A stretch of DNA of 64,000 nt from Marinobacter sp. HL-58. GTDB taxonomy: Bacteria; Pseudomonadota; Gammaproteobacteria; Pseudomonadales; Oleiphilaceae. Each line of letters starts with the position of its first letter. The first letter of the stretch is position 1. The notes beneath the pieces were generated by a model. The model was not told the origin of the DNA. It did not search any database and saw only the letters and a list, made by a program, of their open reading frames with translations. The translations under genes and the position numbers were made by a program. Shown here in pieces: positions 10,194 through 18,839 of the stretch. Where the stretch lies: NCBI RefSeq assembly GCF_001314605.1, contig NZ_LIHP01000021.1, positions 248,001-312,000 of the forward strand, in the 5' to 3' direction.

Positions 10194-10239
10194 CGTGCTC
10201 CGTCTGACTGACCTCAGACCGGGCATGGCGGGCTTTTTT
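10189..10239 (+). terminator. Leader terminator before nasA
   Basis: GCCCGC (10189-10194) pairs with GCGGGC (10228-10233), with an inner hairpin GTCTGA/TCAGAC, followed by six T residues. It ends 24 bp before the nasA start codon. Confidence 0.87.
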
Positions 10240-10263
10240 GCGTTCGGATACCCGGGAGACATC

Positions 10264-12933
10264 GTGGACTTACTGAAAGCTGGCAATGATGCAGTTCGCA
10301 CAACCTGCCCCTATTGCGGGGTTGGTTGCGGCGTATTGGCAGACCCCGACAACCACACACCGGTTGCCGGTGACCGGGTTCATCCGGCGAACCGGGGGCG
10401 CCTGTGTGTCAAGGGCGCCAGTCTTCATGAAACTACCGGTAAGGAAGGGCGGTTGCTGGTCCCTGTGGTCAGGGGGCAGCGCGTCGGTTGGGAGCAGGCC
10501 CTCGATGAAGTGGCGGGTGCCATTCGGGACAGTGTCCGAACCCACGGCCCCGGGTCCGTTGCTTTCTACCTGTCCGGTCAGTTGTTGACCGAAGATTATT
10601 ACGTAGCAAACAAGCTGGCCAAGGGGTTTATTCGCACACCCCACGTCGATACCAATTCGCGCCTGTGTATGTCCTCAGCGGTCGCCGCCCACAAGCGTGC
10701 CTTCGGTGCGGACGTTGTGCCTGGCTGCTACGAGGACCTGGAACTGGCGGATCTGCTGGTCCTGGCGGGCAGCAACGCGGCCTGGGCGCATCCTGTGCTC
10801 TATCAACGCATGAAAGCCGCCGCCCGTGAAGGGCGCCGGGTCGTGGTCATCGATCCCCGCCGCACCGCCACCAGTGAACTGGCAGATCTCCACCTGGCGC
10901 TTCGCCCTGGTACCGATACCATTCTGTTCAATGGGTTGCTGTGCTGGCTGGCCCGGCATGACGGCCTGGATACCGGCTATATCGAGGCGCACTGCCAGGG
11001 CTTTGAGAGCGCCCTGGAAAGTGCTCGTGCTGCCGCGCCCGATGTGGCAGCCGTGGCACGGCAGTGCGACCTGCAGCCAGACGATGTGGAAACCTTCTAT
11101 CGCTGGTTTGCGAACACCCCCCGCACGGTCACCGGATTCTCCCAGGGCATTAACCAGTCCGTGGCGGGTACCGACAAGGGCAATGCCATTATTAACTGTC
11201 ATCTGGCCACCGGCCGGGTGGGCAAGCCCGGTTCAGGGCCCTTCTCCCTGACCGGACAGCCCAACGCCATGGGTGGCCGGGAGGTGGGTGGACTGGCCAA
11301 CACCCTGGCGGCCCACATGGATTATGACAGCCCGGGCGCACGGGAACGGGTTGCCCGTTTCTGGGGCACGGAGGCGGTGGCAAACGGGCCCGGCCTGAAA
11401 GCGGTTGACCTGTTTGAGGCGGTTCACCGGGGGGATATCCGGGTGATCTGGATTATGGGCACCAACCCCGCCGTCAGCCTGCCGGACTCCGCCCGTGTGC
11501 GGGAAGCCCTGGCACGGTGCCCGACGGTAATTGTCTCCGACTGCGTGGCCAATACCGACACAACCGCGGTTGCCGACATTCTGCTGCCCGCCGCCGGCTG
11601 GGGAGAAAAGGACGGAACCGTTACCAACTCGGAACGGTGTATTTCCAGGCAGCGGCGCTTTTTACCGCTGCCAGCCGAGGTAAAACCCGACTGGTGGATT
11701 CTGGGTGAGGTCGCCAGGAGGCTGGGCTTCGCAGCGGCTTTTGACTACCAGCGGCCTGCAGACATATTCCTCGAGCATGCCGCCCTTTCTGGCCATGAAA
11801 ACCACGGAGAGCGGGCGTTTAACATTGCCGGGCTGGCGGCACTGTCTGATCAGGGCTACGACGATCTCGCGCCGATCCAGTGGCCGGTTTATGGAGAAGC
11901 AGCGCCGCAAGCGGGAGAGTCAAAACGCTTGTTCACCGATGGCCGCTTTGTCACCGACAACCATCGCGCCCGGTTTGTCGCCATCAGCACGGTGCTGCCG
12001 GTACAGCAAGCCAGTGACGACTACCCCGTGGTGGTCAATACCGGCCGCATACGGGACCAGTGGCACACCATGACCCGAACCGCCAGCACGCCGCGATTAC
12101 TGACCCATCGCTCTGAGCCCTTCGTGGAGTTGCACCCTGATGATATGGCGAGGTTCAGGCTGGAGGATGGATACCTGGCCTCCCTGACCCTGCGAGAAGG
12201 CCAGTTCATTGGGCGCGTGCGTAAATGCAGTGAGCAGCGCCGTGGTGAAGTGTTTATCCCCATCCACTGGAACCGCCAGTTCGCTTCCCGTGGTGTGGCC
12301 ACGGTACTGACGGAATCGGTCACCGATCCGGTATCCGGCCAGCCGGAAGCGAAACACGGTCGGGCAGCCATAGCGCCATTTCGCGTTCACTGGCACGGGC
12401 GGTTACTGGTTCGTCGCAACCGGCCCAGGCGTTGGCAATCGGATTACTGGTGCCATGTGCCGCTGCATCATTGCGACAGCTGGTGGCTGGCGGGACGTCA
12501 GCCCATGCACTGGCCGGCGATTCTCAACGACTGGCTGGGAGGCCCTGCGCACCTGATTATGGCGGATGAAGCCCAGCGGCGGTTCCGCGCCGCTCGCATT
12601 GTCGACGGACAGCTGGAGGCGGTCCTGATGGTGGATGGCAATCCGGCGCTGATTCCGGATGCTGACTGGCTGGATGGCTGTTTTGCCGAGGCCAAGCTCT
12701 CAACGAACAGCCGCCGTGCTCTGCTGGCGGCACGGGATGTGGATGTGGACGACCCTGGCGCTATTATCTGCAGCTGTTTCCAGGTGGGTGAACACCAGAT
12801 TGGCGCTGCTATTGAAGACGGTGCCGGATCGGTAGAGGCCCTTGGCGAGAAGCTCAGGTGTGGCACCAACTGCGGCTCCTGCATCCCGGAGCTGCGCCAC
12901 CTGATCGGGGTATCAGTCAGCGAGAGCGCTTAG
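10264..12933 (+). CDS. nasA: Assimilatory nitrate reductase, catalytic subunit
   Basis: This 889-residue cytoplasmic molybdopterin enzyme reduces nitrate to nitrite. It opens with the [4Fe-4S] motif CPYCGVGCGV, followed by the MopB oxidoreductase domain (GTNPAVSLPDSARV) and a molybdopterin-dinucleotide domain near residues 590-700. The C-terminus is a BFD-like [2Fe-2S] domain (CSCFQVGEHQ and CGTNCGSC). I chose the GTG at 10264, which has a GGGAG ribosome binding site. The upstream in-frame GTG at 10195 lies inside the leader terminator and is rejected. The BFD-like domain matches the Klebsiella NasA type and suggests electrons come from the flavoprotein encoded at 2773-4002. Confidence 0.95.
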   Translation: MDLLKAGNDAVRTTCPYCGVGCGVLADPDNHTPVAGDRVHPANRGRLCVKGASLHETTGKEGRLLVPVVRGQRVGWEQALDEVAGAIRDSVRTHGPGSVAFYLSGQLLTEDYYVANKLAKGFIRTPHVDTNSRLCMSSAVAAHKRAFGADVVPGCYEDLELADLLVLAGSNAAWAHPVLYQRMKAAAREGRRVVVIDPRRTATSELADLHLALRPGTDTILFNGLLCWLARHDGLDTGYIEAHCQGFESALESARAAAPDVAAVARQCDLQPDDVETFYRWFANTPRTVTGFSQGINQSVAGTDKGNAIINCHLATGRVGKPGSGPFSLTGQPNAMGGREVGGLANTLAAHMDYDSPGARERVARFWGTEAVANGPGLKAVDLFEAVHRGDIRVIWIMGTNPAVSLPDSARVREALARCPTVIVSDCVANTDTTAVADILLPAAGWGEKDGTVTNSERCISRQRRFLPLPAEVKPDWWILGEVARRLGFAAAFDYQRPADIFLEHAALSGHENHGERAFNIAGLAALSDQGYDDLAPIQWPVYGEAAPQAGESKRLFTDGRFVTDNHRARFVAISTVLPVQQASDDYPVVVNTGRIRDQWHTMTRTASTPRLLTHRSEPFVELHPDDMARFRLEDGYLASLTLREGQFIGRVRKCSEQRRGEVFIPIHWNRQFASRGVATVLTESVTDPVSGQPEAKHGRAAIAPFRVHWHGRLLVRRNRPRRWQSDYWCHVPLHHCDSWWLAGRQPMHWPAILNDWLGGPAHLIMADEAQRRFRAARIVDGQLEAVLMVDGNPALIPDADWLDGCFAEAKLSTNSRRALLAARDVDVDDPGAIICSCFQVGEHQIGAAIEDGAGSVEALGEKLRCGTNCGSCIPELRHLIGVSVSESA

Positions 12934-13614
12934 CAAAACCACCGGTACCCGGTATCTCAGCCCCCGGCAGGGGCCGGTACCTTCAACGGTACAGGTTTTG
13001 CGATTGACCCGGATAATGGTCCCTTCCAGCTGCCGCTTGCCGGCGCCAAATCCGACGCTGTCGCCCACTGACCAGTTGGTCATCAACTGTCGGGTATCCG
13101 GGGGCTGCATCTGTTCGTCGGGAAGCACAACGCCTGCGTCCTCTGCCTGGCTGGCCAGATGGCGCCGGGTGGCTTCCGCCCCACCACTGGAATGAAGTTC
13201 ATCCAGTATTCTGTAGAAATGCCGGTTGTGCACCGAACCACGGTAGCGCTGGCCGGAGACATGCTGCAGCAGGTGGGCAAACTCGTGGCAACAGGTGTGG
13301 GCCAGCAGATTGAGCGTCGTAACTCTGCCACCAAAATAGCCGTACTGGCGGATTTCCCGCCCGGAAAGCCAGCTGATGGCGGCCTCGGGCTGATATTTGG
13401 CCATGATCATGCGCTTGCCGTAGGTAATCTGGTGTTGCTTCTGGCGGGGGTCAAAACGGTGGTAGGTGGCCTGGCCGGAGCCGACACGGCACGCAAGATG
13501 GCTGCCGGGCGAGCGCGCCAGAACCCAGTCGGCAGCAGGCTGCCAGAGTATTTCCTCAGTGACAGAGCACATCAGTTTGCCGAGGCCGACAGCAGCTTTC
13601 TGGGAAATGGTCAT
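12913..13614 (-). CDS. SprT-like zinc metalloprotease-fold protein
   Basis: This 233-residue protein has the gluzincin motif HEFAHLLQH near residue 110, preceded by LNLLAHTCC. A downstream HNRHFYRILDEL supplies the probable third ligand region, as in SprT/Spartan-like domains. The C-terminal 60 residues (SVGDSVGFGAGKRQLEGTI) look like a small beta-barrel domain. No signal peptide is seen, so it is probably cytoplasmic. Its substrate is unknown. The gene is convergent with nasA and the two coding regions overlap by 21 bp at their 3' ends. The start has no strong ribosome binding site. Confidence 0.8.
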   Translation of the reverse strand: MTISQKAAVGLGKLMCSVTEEILWQPAADWVLARSPGSHLACRVGSGQATYHRFDPRQKQHQITYGKRMIMAKYQPEAAISWLSGREIRQYGYFGGRVTTLNLLAHTCCHEFAHLLQHVSGQRYRGSVHNRHFYRILDELHSSGGAEATRRHLASQAEDAGVVLPDEQMQPPDTRQLMTNWSVGDSVGFGAGKRQLEGTIIRVNRKTCTVEGTGPCRGLRYRVPVVLLSALAD

Positions 13615-14100
13615 CGTGGCTAAACCCGGTTGCAGACATCGAGGGCGAATACATTGGAACAGGCCAAGGTTACCGTTCAGTTGGTCGATTTGCCATGGTT
13701 TACCAGATGAACGACAGTTTAAGGGCCGCTGTTGTGCTGCCTGCCTCCTCCTCGGCTAAGCTGTTGCTTGAACCATTACCTGTGATCAGACAAACTGTCA
13801 CCAGATAGTAATAAGTGGTGACAGTTTGTCTGAATCGGATTTCGCCCGGCCTTCGCTTCGGCCAGTGCTTTGTGGGCGTCACCCTTTCTGCTCTCAATCA
13901 GCGCCCTTTGATCATCCAGCCACCCGGCCGCCACACTCAATCCCGCACTCTAAAGCTTTGGCCGGGGTAAACGGCGTCAATATCGAGATAAACGATCGCG
14001 CCATGAATGGAATCTATCAAGTAATTGGATAACTTTGTGGAAAGATGTCCAGATTCAGCGAGCATTAGAGACTGCCATTGAAGATGTCCTGGACAAGGAT
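13615..14100. other. Gene-poor stretch with coding debris
   Basis: These 486 bp carry no intact gene. On the minus strand around 13780-13945 a frame reads WLDDQRALIESRKGDAHKAL and lacks a convincing start. On the plus strand, a frame ending at 14115 reads WKDVQIQRALETAIEDVLDK and also lacks a start. Both look like remnants of genes. A long perfect inverted repeat lies at 13786-13833. Base composition becomes AT-richer toward 14 kb. Confidence 0.5.
13786..13833. repeat. Perfect 18-bp inverted repeat
   Basis: TCAGACAAACTGTCACCA (13786-13803) and its exact complement (13816-13833) flank a 12-base AT-rich spacer. No T-run follows on either strand, so a simple terminator is unlikely. It may be a mobile-element end or recombination scar, or a strong operator. 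Confidence 0.7.
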
Positions 14101-14538
14101 CTAGATACCAGATGAAATTGTCTTCGCCACGTCTTCAAACGTGCCCTCTGGAAAGCTGAATATAAGAATGGAACTTGGGTTTTCTTCCTTTATGAGGTAG
14201 CCCGTCTGATAGTTACGAACCTCTGCTGAAAACCCTGTAAAACCGGGATATATTCCAGGCGTTTGAGTTTCGACGGATTCAGCCCCTGAGGCCGATTTTA
14301 GGGTGTTAATGAACTCAGATGTCGACGGGGCATCGGACGGAATGGGCTTCACGCGAATGAACCCGAGTGCCTTTCCATCATTGAATAGCGTTATATCATT
14401 GTTGTCGATGCGAACGGCATCGAATAAGTTTGAGCTGACCGATACAGCGTAATCCTGGCTAGGTGAGAACGGTATCAACTGAGTTGATGCACAACCGGTG
14501 AGGAAAAGGGCTACGATGAGGGAACCGGGGAGTTTCAT
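14101..14538 (-). CDS. Small lipoprotein, paralogue of the next gene
   Basis: This 145-residue protein of unknown function has a type II signal peptide with lipobox LFLTGC, so Cys16 should be lipidated. The mature part is a small domain with FDAVRIDNNDITLFNDG near the start and an aromatic YPGFTGF in the middle. Its layout parallels the 148-residue lipoprotein at 14693-15139, pointing to an old tandem duplication. ATG 14538 is preferred over the GTG at 14547 because GGAAG lies 10 bases before it. Low GC content suggests acquisition. Its place beside an orphan hcp makes a T6SS-related (for example immunity) role possible, but this is not shown. Confidence 0.7.
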   Translation of the reverse strand: MKLPGSLIVALFLTGCASTQLIPFSPSQDYAVSVSSNLFDAVRIDNNDITLFNDGKALGFIRVKPIPSDAPSTSEFINTLKSASGAESVETQTPGIYPGFTGFSAEVRNYQTGYLIKEENPSSILIFSFPEGTFEDVAKTISSGI

Positions 14539-14692
14539 TATACTCACGCTTCCTTGGTTATCTCAGAGCGGCTTCCAGCAAACCCCTGAATTGTAACCCG
14601 CGAGTTAATTTGCAGGTAAAACTGATTTTGACTGCCCCCTGATGAATCGCTTGCCCGCTGATCGAATCACTCGAATTGCCTATTTCCGGATG

Positions 14693-15139
14693 TCATCTTA
14701 TATTGACTGATGACAAGACCTCATCAAAAAGATCCTCTTTGACACTAATAGTGATCCAGGATTCATTATCGTTAGCTACTGCGATAAACGCGGTGGTATA
14801 ACCGCGGAAAGTGGATGCAAAACCATAGGCGCCTTCAGGCAACTGGAGCTCCCTAGGGTTTCCCGGGCCCTTTTGGGCTTCTACAAATCCTTGTTTCACC
14901 TCATTGATAGCTGTGTTGGACTGCGGATTGGTCTCTATAGTCGAAATTGTGCTAACCAGATCGGAGACCTCCCACAACTGTATTTCGCTTGATTGAATTT
15001 CTATTGCATCAAACCTGTCACTGTTGAGAGTAAAGGTGATGTGGGGAGTGGCACGGAACTCAACGGGGTTACTATTGAACGAAGCGCAACCAGAAATCAA
15101 GACAGTTATCAGGATAAGGTTAACTACAAACCGTGTCAT
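14693..15139 (-). CDS. Small lipoprotein, paralogue of the previous gene
   Basis: This 148-residue protein has lipobox VLISGC (Cys18). Its mature domain resembles the neighbouring lipoprotein: FDAIEIQSSEIQLWEV aligns with FDAVRIDNNDITLFND, and YGFASTFRGYTTAFI with YPGFTGFSAEVRNYQTGYLI. I chose ATG 15139, which has AGGG eight bases upstream, over a TTG at 15157. Function is unknown. It follows the 115-residue gene by 14 bp, so these two are probably co-transcribed. AT-rich composition contrasts with the chromosome on both sides. Confidence 0.7.
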   Translation of the reverse strand: MTRFVVNLILITVLISGCASFNSNPVEFRATPHITFTLNSDRFDAIEIQSSEIQLWEVSDLVSTISTIETNPQSNTAINEVKQGFVEAQKGPGNPRELQLPEGAYGFASTFRGYTTAFIAVANDNESWITISVKEDLFDEVLSSVNIR

Positions 15140-15153
15140 TTCGAGGCCCTTTA

Positions 15154-15501
15154 TCAATCTAACGAATCAAGAATAACAGGTTTGAACTGCGCAGCACGGA
15201 AACGCGAGCACATCATGTTGACTCGAACGTTTTCCGTTAGAAAGGGTTCGCCCGATTTTCTGATAACTCTCAAAGCCCATTTTCTGAGTTTGCTTGCTGG
15301 CATCAACATGTCCTGTGGTGACGGTACGGCGTCGATCCACGTACCGCAGTCAGCTGTTTCCGACAGTAGTTCCACAATCGAGGTGATGGTTGAGTCTGTG
15401 ATTGAGGAGCCTGTGAATTTTCGGGCATAGCTCCGGCCATAGAATGTTGTGATTATCGCCTGGATAGTGTCCACGTCTTTTTGAGTAAGAGATTCGCTCA
15501 A
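15154..15501 (-). CDS. Hypothetical protein downstream of hcp
   Basis: This 115-residue protein matches no family I recognise. It has no signal peptide or membrane segment. The first 60 residues look helical (LTQKDVDTIQAIITTFYGRS), and the second half is basic and mixed (KLRKWALRVIRKSGE). It sits 78 bp downstream of hcp on the same strand, with a 10-bp hairpin in the gap, and 14 bp upstream of a lipoprotein gene. That order could be an Hcp-effector-immunity arrangement, but the protein is small for an effector. I offer no function. Confidence 0.6.
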   Translation of the reverse strand: MSESLTQKDVDTIQAIITTFYGRSYARKFTGSSITDSTITSIVELLSETADCGTWIDAVPSPQDMLMPASKLRKWALRVIRKSGEPFLTENVRVNMMCSRFRAAQFKPVILDSLD

Positions 15502-15531
15502 TTTTCTTCATCCTTGAAACCAGGAAACGGG

Positions 15532-15559
15532 GCACCGGACAGCTCGATTTGTCCGGCGC
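15532..15559 (-). terminator. Hairpin between hcp and the 115-residue gene
   Basis: On the minus strand GCGCCGGACA pairs with TGTCCGGTGC (one G.T pair) around an 8-base loop. There is no real T-run, so it is more likely a partial terminator or mRNA-stabilising hairpin that lets Hcp be made in excess. Confidence 0.5.
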
Positions 15560-15579
15560 TCCGCTTTTCACTAGGGCTC

Positions 15580-16098
15580 TTAGCCCTCGATCGGCGAACG
15601 CCAGTCGTCTGCACCGGAAGTACCGGCAACAGCGTGCTCCCAGGTTACCTTGCGGTAAGACAGGGAGGTGGTTACCAGCTGGGTGAAGTCGGCACTGGCG
15701 GCGTCCTGGCAGTGGGGCATGGTGCACTGGATGTCGATGATGGTGGCATCTTCCAGGATGGTTGAGAAGAAGTGCTCCTGCTTGCCTTCCACAGAGGTGC
15801 GGTACCACTTCAGCTCAACCTTCGGCAGCATTTCACCGGAAGCCAGGGCGTTGTACATCAGCGGTGTGGCCTTGTTCAGCGCAGAGGTGAACTTGAACGG
15901 CTTGTGAACGCGCTGGCCGGAAGGCTGGCCGGACTGGGGATCAGTCGGAACGGTTACAACGTGGCTGAATTCCTGAACCAGCACTTCGTCTTCGTGGCCT
16001 TCCACGTAGATGTTACCTACGGAATCGGAAGTGAATGCGCCGGCGGTGATGTTGCCCTGAGTTTGGCCTTCGATGCTGATATAACAAGGAGTTGGCAT
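15580..16098 (-). CDS. hcp: Type VI secretion tube protein Hcp (orphan)
   Basis: This 172-residue protein belongs to the Hcp1 family, whose hexameric rings form the inner tube of the type VI secretion system and carry effectors. It starts MPTPCYISIEGQTQGNI and has family features EVLVQEFSHVV, HKPFKFTSALNKATP and VELKWYRTSVEGKQEHFF. ATG 16098 follows GGAG by six bases. The longer frame to 16167 has no support. No other T6SS structural gene lies in the window, so this hcp depends on a system encoded elsewhere. It is followed on the same strand by an unknown gene and two lipoproteins. Confidence 0.93.
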   Translation of the reverse strand: MPTPCYISIEGQTQGNITAGAFTSDSVGNIYVEGHEDEVLVQEFSHVVTVPTDPQSGQPSGQRVHKPFKFTSALNKATPLMYNALASGEMLPKVELKWYRTSVEGKQEHFFSTILEDATIIDIQCTMPHCQDAASADFTQLVTTSLSYRKVTWEHAVAGTSGADDWRSPIEG

Positions 16099-16296
16099 AG
16101 TCTGCTCCATGACGTTTGAATGAGTAAGTGTCCCCGGGGTTTTCCCTGGACACGTAGTCGTTAACAAACGCTGTGCCAGAATTGAAAAGTTGTTTAATAA
16201 CAGAGAGAAAGCGGATTTTTTAGCGTTATCAGGAAGCCCGCAGGCAATTGGTTGCTGATGGCGGGGCGAGATCTTGCTGGGTGGGCAAAAAGTTGC

Positions 16297-17024
<728 letters not shown>

Positions 17025-17025
<1 letters not shown>

Positions 17026-17435
17026 CAGCTGTCGGGCTCCGTCAGCAGGATGATTTCCTCGAAGCCGTTTTCCTCAAGCACCCGTAGCAGGGCTTCAAGG
17101 TCATCCATGCCAATATCCTGTTCGGCAGCAATTCTGAGCGGTGACTCTTCATCCGGAGCCGGTAATGCTTCAGGCAGAGAGCTTTCGCCGATGGTTTCTC
17201 CCTCCACCTGCCAGTCTCCGTCAGCGGTCACGACAAGATCCGCATGAGGCTGCTCGCTGCTCGCCTGCTCGCCAGTGCCCGGAAGATCCGGTAGTGGCGT
17301 ATCCGACATCTGGCCGGCCACAATAAAAAACATCAGCAGCAGGAATACCAGGTTGATCAGCGGCAGCAGGGCATCCTCCAGGCGCTCCATCAGGGACTTG
17401 CCGGAAGTGACCGGTGGTGGCAGCAGATCGCTCAT
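17025..17435 (-). CDS. ExbD-like protein with Asn in place of the membrane Asp
   Basis: This 136-residue protein has one N-terminal membrane helix (LLPLINLVFLLLMFFIVAG, about residues 24-42) and a periplasmic domain of the ExbD/TolR type. In functional ExbD the helix contains a proton-carrying Asp (PLID in the neighbouring gene). Here the same position is Asn (PLIN). The protein may therefore be a structural partner in a mixed ExbD dimer, or use a different mechanism. It overlaps the upstream exbD by 4 bp (ATGA) and tonB by 1 bp, so all are translationally coupled. Confidence 0.85.
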
Positions 17436-17833
17436 GGCTGCTCCGCAGGCGGCGGTGACCGTTTCCAGTGGGTGGTAATGCCGCTGTCTGATAACCGGCT
17501 GTAGGCGTTGGTGAAATCGGTCAGGCGTGTGGCAGAAGCGGTGGCAAGGTTGATTTCGTCAACGCCACTGGCGGTCAGTTCACCCATCAGTGTCTGGATG
17601 TCGTAGGTTTCATTCTGCCAGCTCAGCTTTCCGTCTTGCTCAACCGTTACTTCCGGAATGGGCTTCCCGGTAACCGGGCTGGTATCTCCGGTGCTGTTGC
17701 TGAGCTCCATAAAACTCACGGGCAGCAGGCGGGTGGTGAGCATGAAAAACACCAGCAGGATGAAAACCACATCAATCAGCGGTGTAATGCGGATGGGGAT
17801 CGGCCGTGACGGCCGCGGTTCAACCAGTTGCAT
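17432..17833 (-). CDS. exbD: ExbD, TonB-system proton-channel subunit
   Basis: This 133-residue protein has the single ExbD membrane helix ITPLIDVVFILLVFFMLTT (about residues 15-33) with the essential Asp present, followed by a periplasmic domain. With ExbB it converts proton flow into TonB motion. I chose ATG 17833, which gives the usual family length and a 14-bp overlap with exbB. The in-frame start at 17917 would add 28 residues inside exbB. It is followed by a second, Asp-lacking ExbD. Confidence 0.9.
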   Translation of the reverse strand: MQLVEPRPSRPIPIRITPLIDVVFILLVFFMLTTRLLPVSFMELSNSTGDTSPVTGKPIPEVTVEQDGKLSWQNETYDIQTLMGELTASGVDEINLATASATRLTDFTNAYSRLSDSGITTHWKRSPPPAEQP

Positions 17834-18617
17834 TGGCGAGCCGGCCCCGCTGGCCCGTTGCCGGATAGTCGGCAAACCGACGTTCACTGTCTGGGTGTTC
17901 TGCCAGAGCGTCGGCATCTTCCGTTGCGGCCATATGATCGGTGGATGTGAGCGGCACGGATAACACGGTCACAAGAGCGCTGTTAATGGTCTTCTGAATG
18001 CGCCGTAGGCGGAACTCGATCCAGGCGGCCAGGGCGGCGAACGGGATGGCAATCACCAGGCCTGCGGCGGTGGTGGTCAGGGCCTCGTATATGCCCCCGC
18101 TCAACTGGGACGCGTTGGCCCTGCCCTCGGTCTCCGCCATGGCGCTGAAAGCTTCCATCATGCCCATTACCGTGCCCAGAAGACCCAGTAGCGGTGCCAG
18201 CGCGGCAATGACCTCAATGATCTTCAGGGGTGCTTCGAATGGCTCCAGAGCGTCGTGGGCATCCCTGGCTACGGATTCCCGTATCTGCTGTGGATCAGTG
18301 CCTTGCAGGCGGGCATTCATGGTGTTGACCACCAGATGGTGTAACGGATTCAGGCGGCTGTAGCGACCAGCGGTCTGCTGCAGCTGACCGGGTACTTCTT
18401 TTTCAGGCTTGCGTTGCCAAATCGTAATACTGCTTTTAAGTCTGGCGGTGAATCTGGGAGCAAAAAAGGCCCCGAATAACATGAGGTAAACGAAGGTGAC
18501 GATGCCGGCCACTGCAATTGCCAGCAACACGCCCATGACGGGGCCGCCCATCTCCATCAGCTGGCTGACCGGGCCGGTGCTGGTTCCGGTGGCGTCGGTA
18601 AGCAGTGAGTCTGACAT
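17820..18617 (-). CDS. exbB: ExbB/TolQ-type motor protein
   Basis: This 265-residue inner-membrane protein of the MotA/TolQ/ExbB family has a helix near residues 28-50 and a cytoplasmic domain (ESVARDAHDALEPFEAPL). The two conserved helices follow (KIIEVIAALAPLLGLLGTVMGMMEAF and GIYEALTTTAAGLVIAIPFAALA). It forms the pentameric channel around ExbD. It is the first gene of exbB-exbD-exbD-tonB, with a GAGG ribosome binding site and a Fur box just upstream, so the operon should be induced by iron limitation. TolQ is unlikely because tolR/tolA/tolB are absent. Confidence 0.93.
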   Translation of the reverse strand: MSDSLLTDATGTSTGPVSQLMEMGGPVMGVLLAIAVAGIVTFVYLMLFGAFFAPRFTARLKSSITIWQRKPEKEVPGQLQQTAGRYSRLNPLHHLVVNTMNARLQGTDPQQIRESVARDAHDALEPFEAPLKIIEVIAALAPLLGLLGTVMGMMEAFSAMAETEGRANASQLSGGIYEALTTTAAGLVIAIPFAALAAWIEFRLRRIQKTINSALVTVLSVPLTSTDHMAATEDADALAEHPDSERRFADYPATGQRGRLANATG

Positions 18618-18649
18618 GGGAAACCTCGATCAAGAAAATAGATCTAAAT

Positions 18650-18668
18650 AGTAACGATTATCATTGAA
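18650..18668 (-). promoter_or_regulatory. Fur box upstream of exbB
   Basis: The minus strand reads TTCAATGATAATCGTTACT, matching 13 of 19 positions of the Fur consensus, including the central AATGATAATC. It is about 33 bp upstream of exbB, where bound Fur would block transcription. Confidence 0.75.
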
Positions 18669-18839
18669 ATTGCAACTCTCGTAACGGCTAATACGGAGGC
18701 TCTCTGTTAGACTTATGGACAACAGTCAAATACAACAATCGGTGTTTTAACCTGTGAGTCAGACCTCCGGTAATTACTGTCCGAGCCGCGCGTACGCCGC
18801 CAATTGTTTCTCATGTTCAGGAGCCCTGGCGCAGTGTTG

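Larger units (their letters stand above)
9821..10263. other. Divergent nasT/nasA control region, no gene
   Basis: These 443 bp have no credible coding sequence. They hold two divergent sigma-54 promoters (9903-9918 and 10108-10123), a weak NtrC-like palindrome between them, an inverted repeat at 10052-10084 (CGGCAAT/ATTGCCG) and the nasA leader with its hairpins and terminator. Confidence 0.8.

Noticed and set aside
10195..10263. nasA start at GTG 10195
   Set aside because: These codons lie inside the leader terminator hairpin; GTG 10264 has the GGGAG site and begins just before the [4Fe-4S] motif.
15580..16098. A type VI secretion gene cluster
   Set aside because: Only hcp is present; no tss/tag, vgrG, clpV or PAAR gene was seen in the window.
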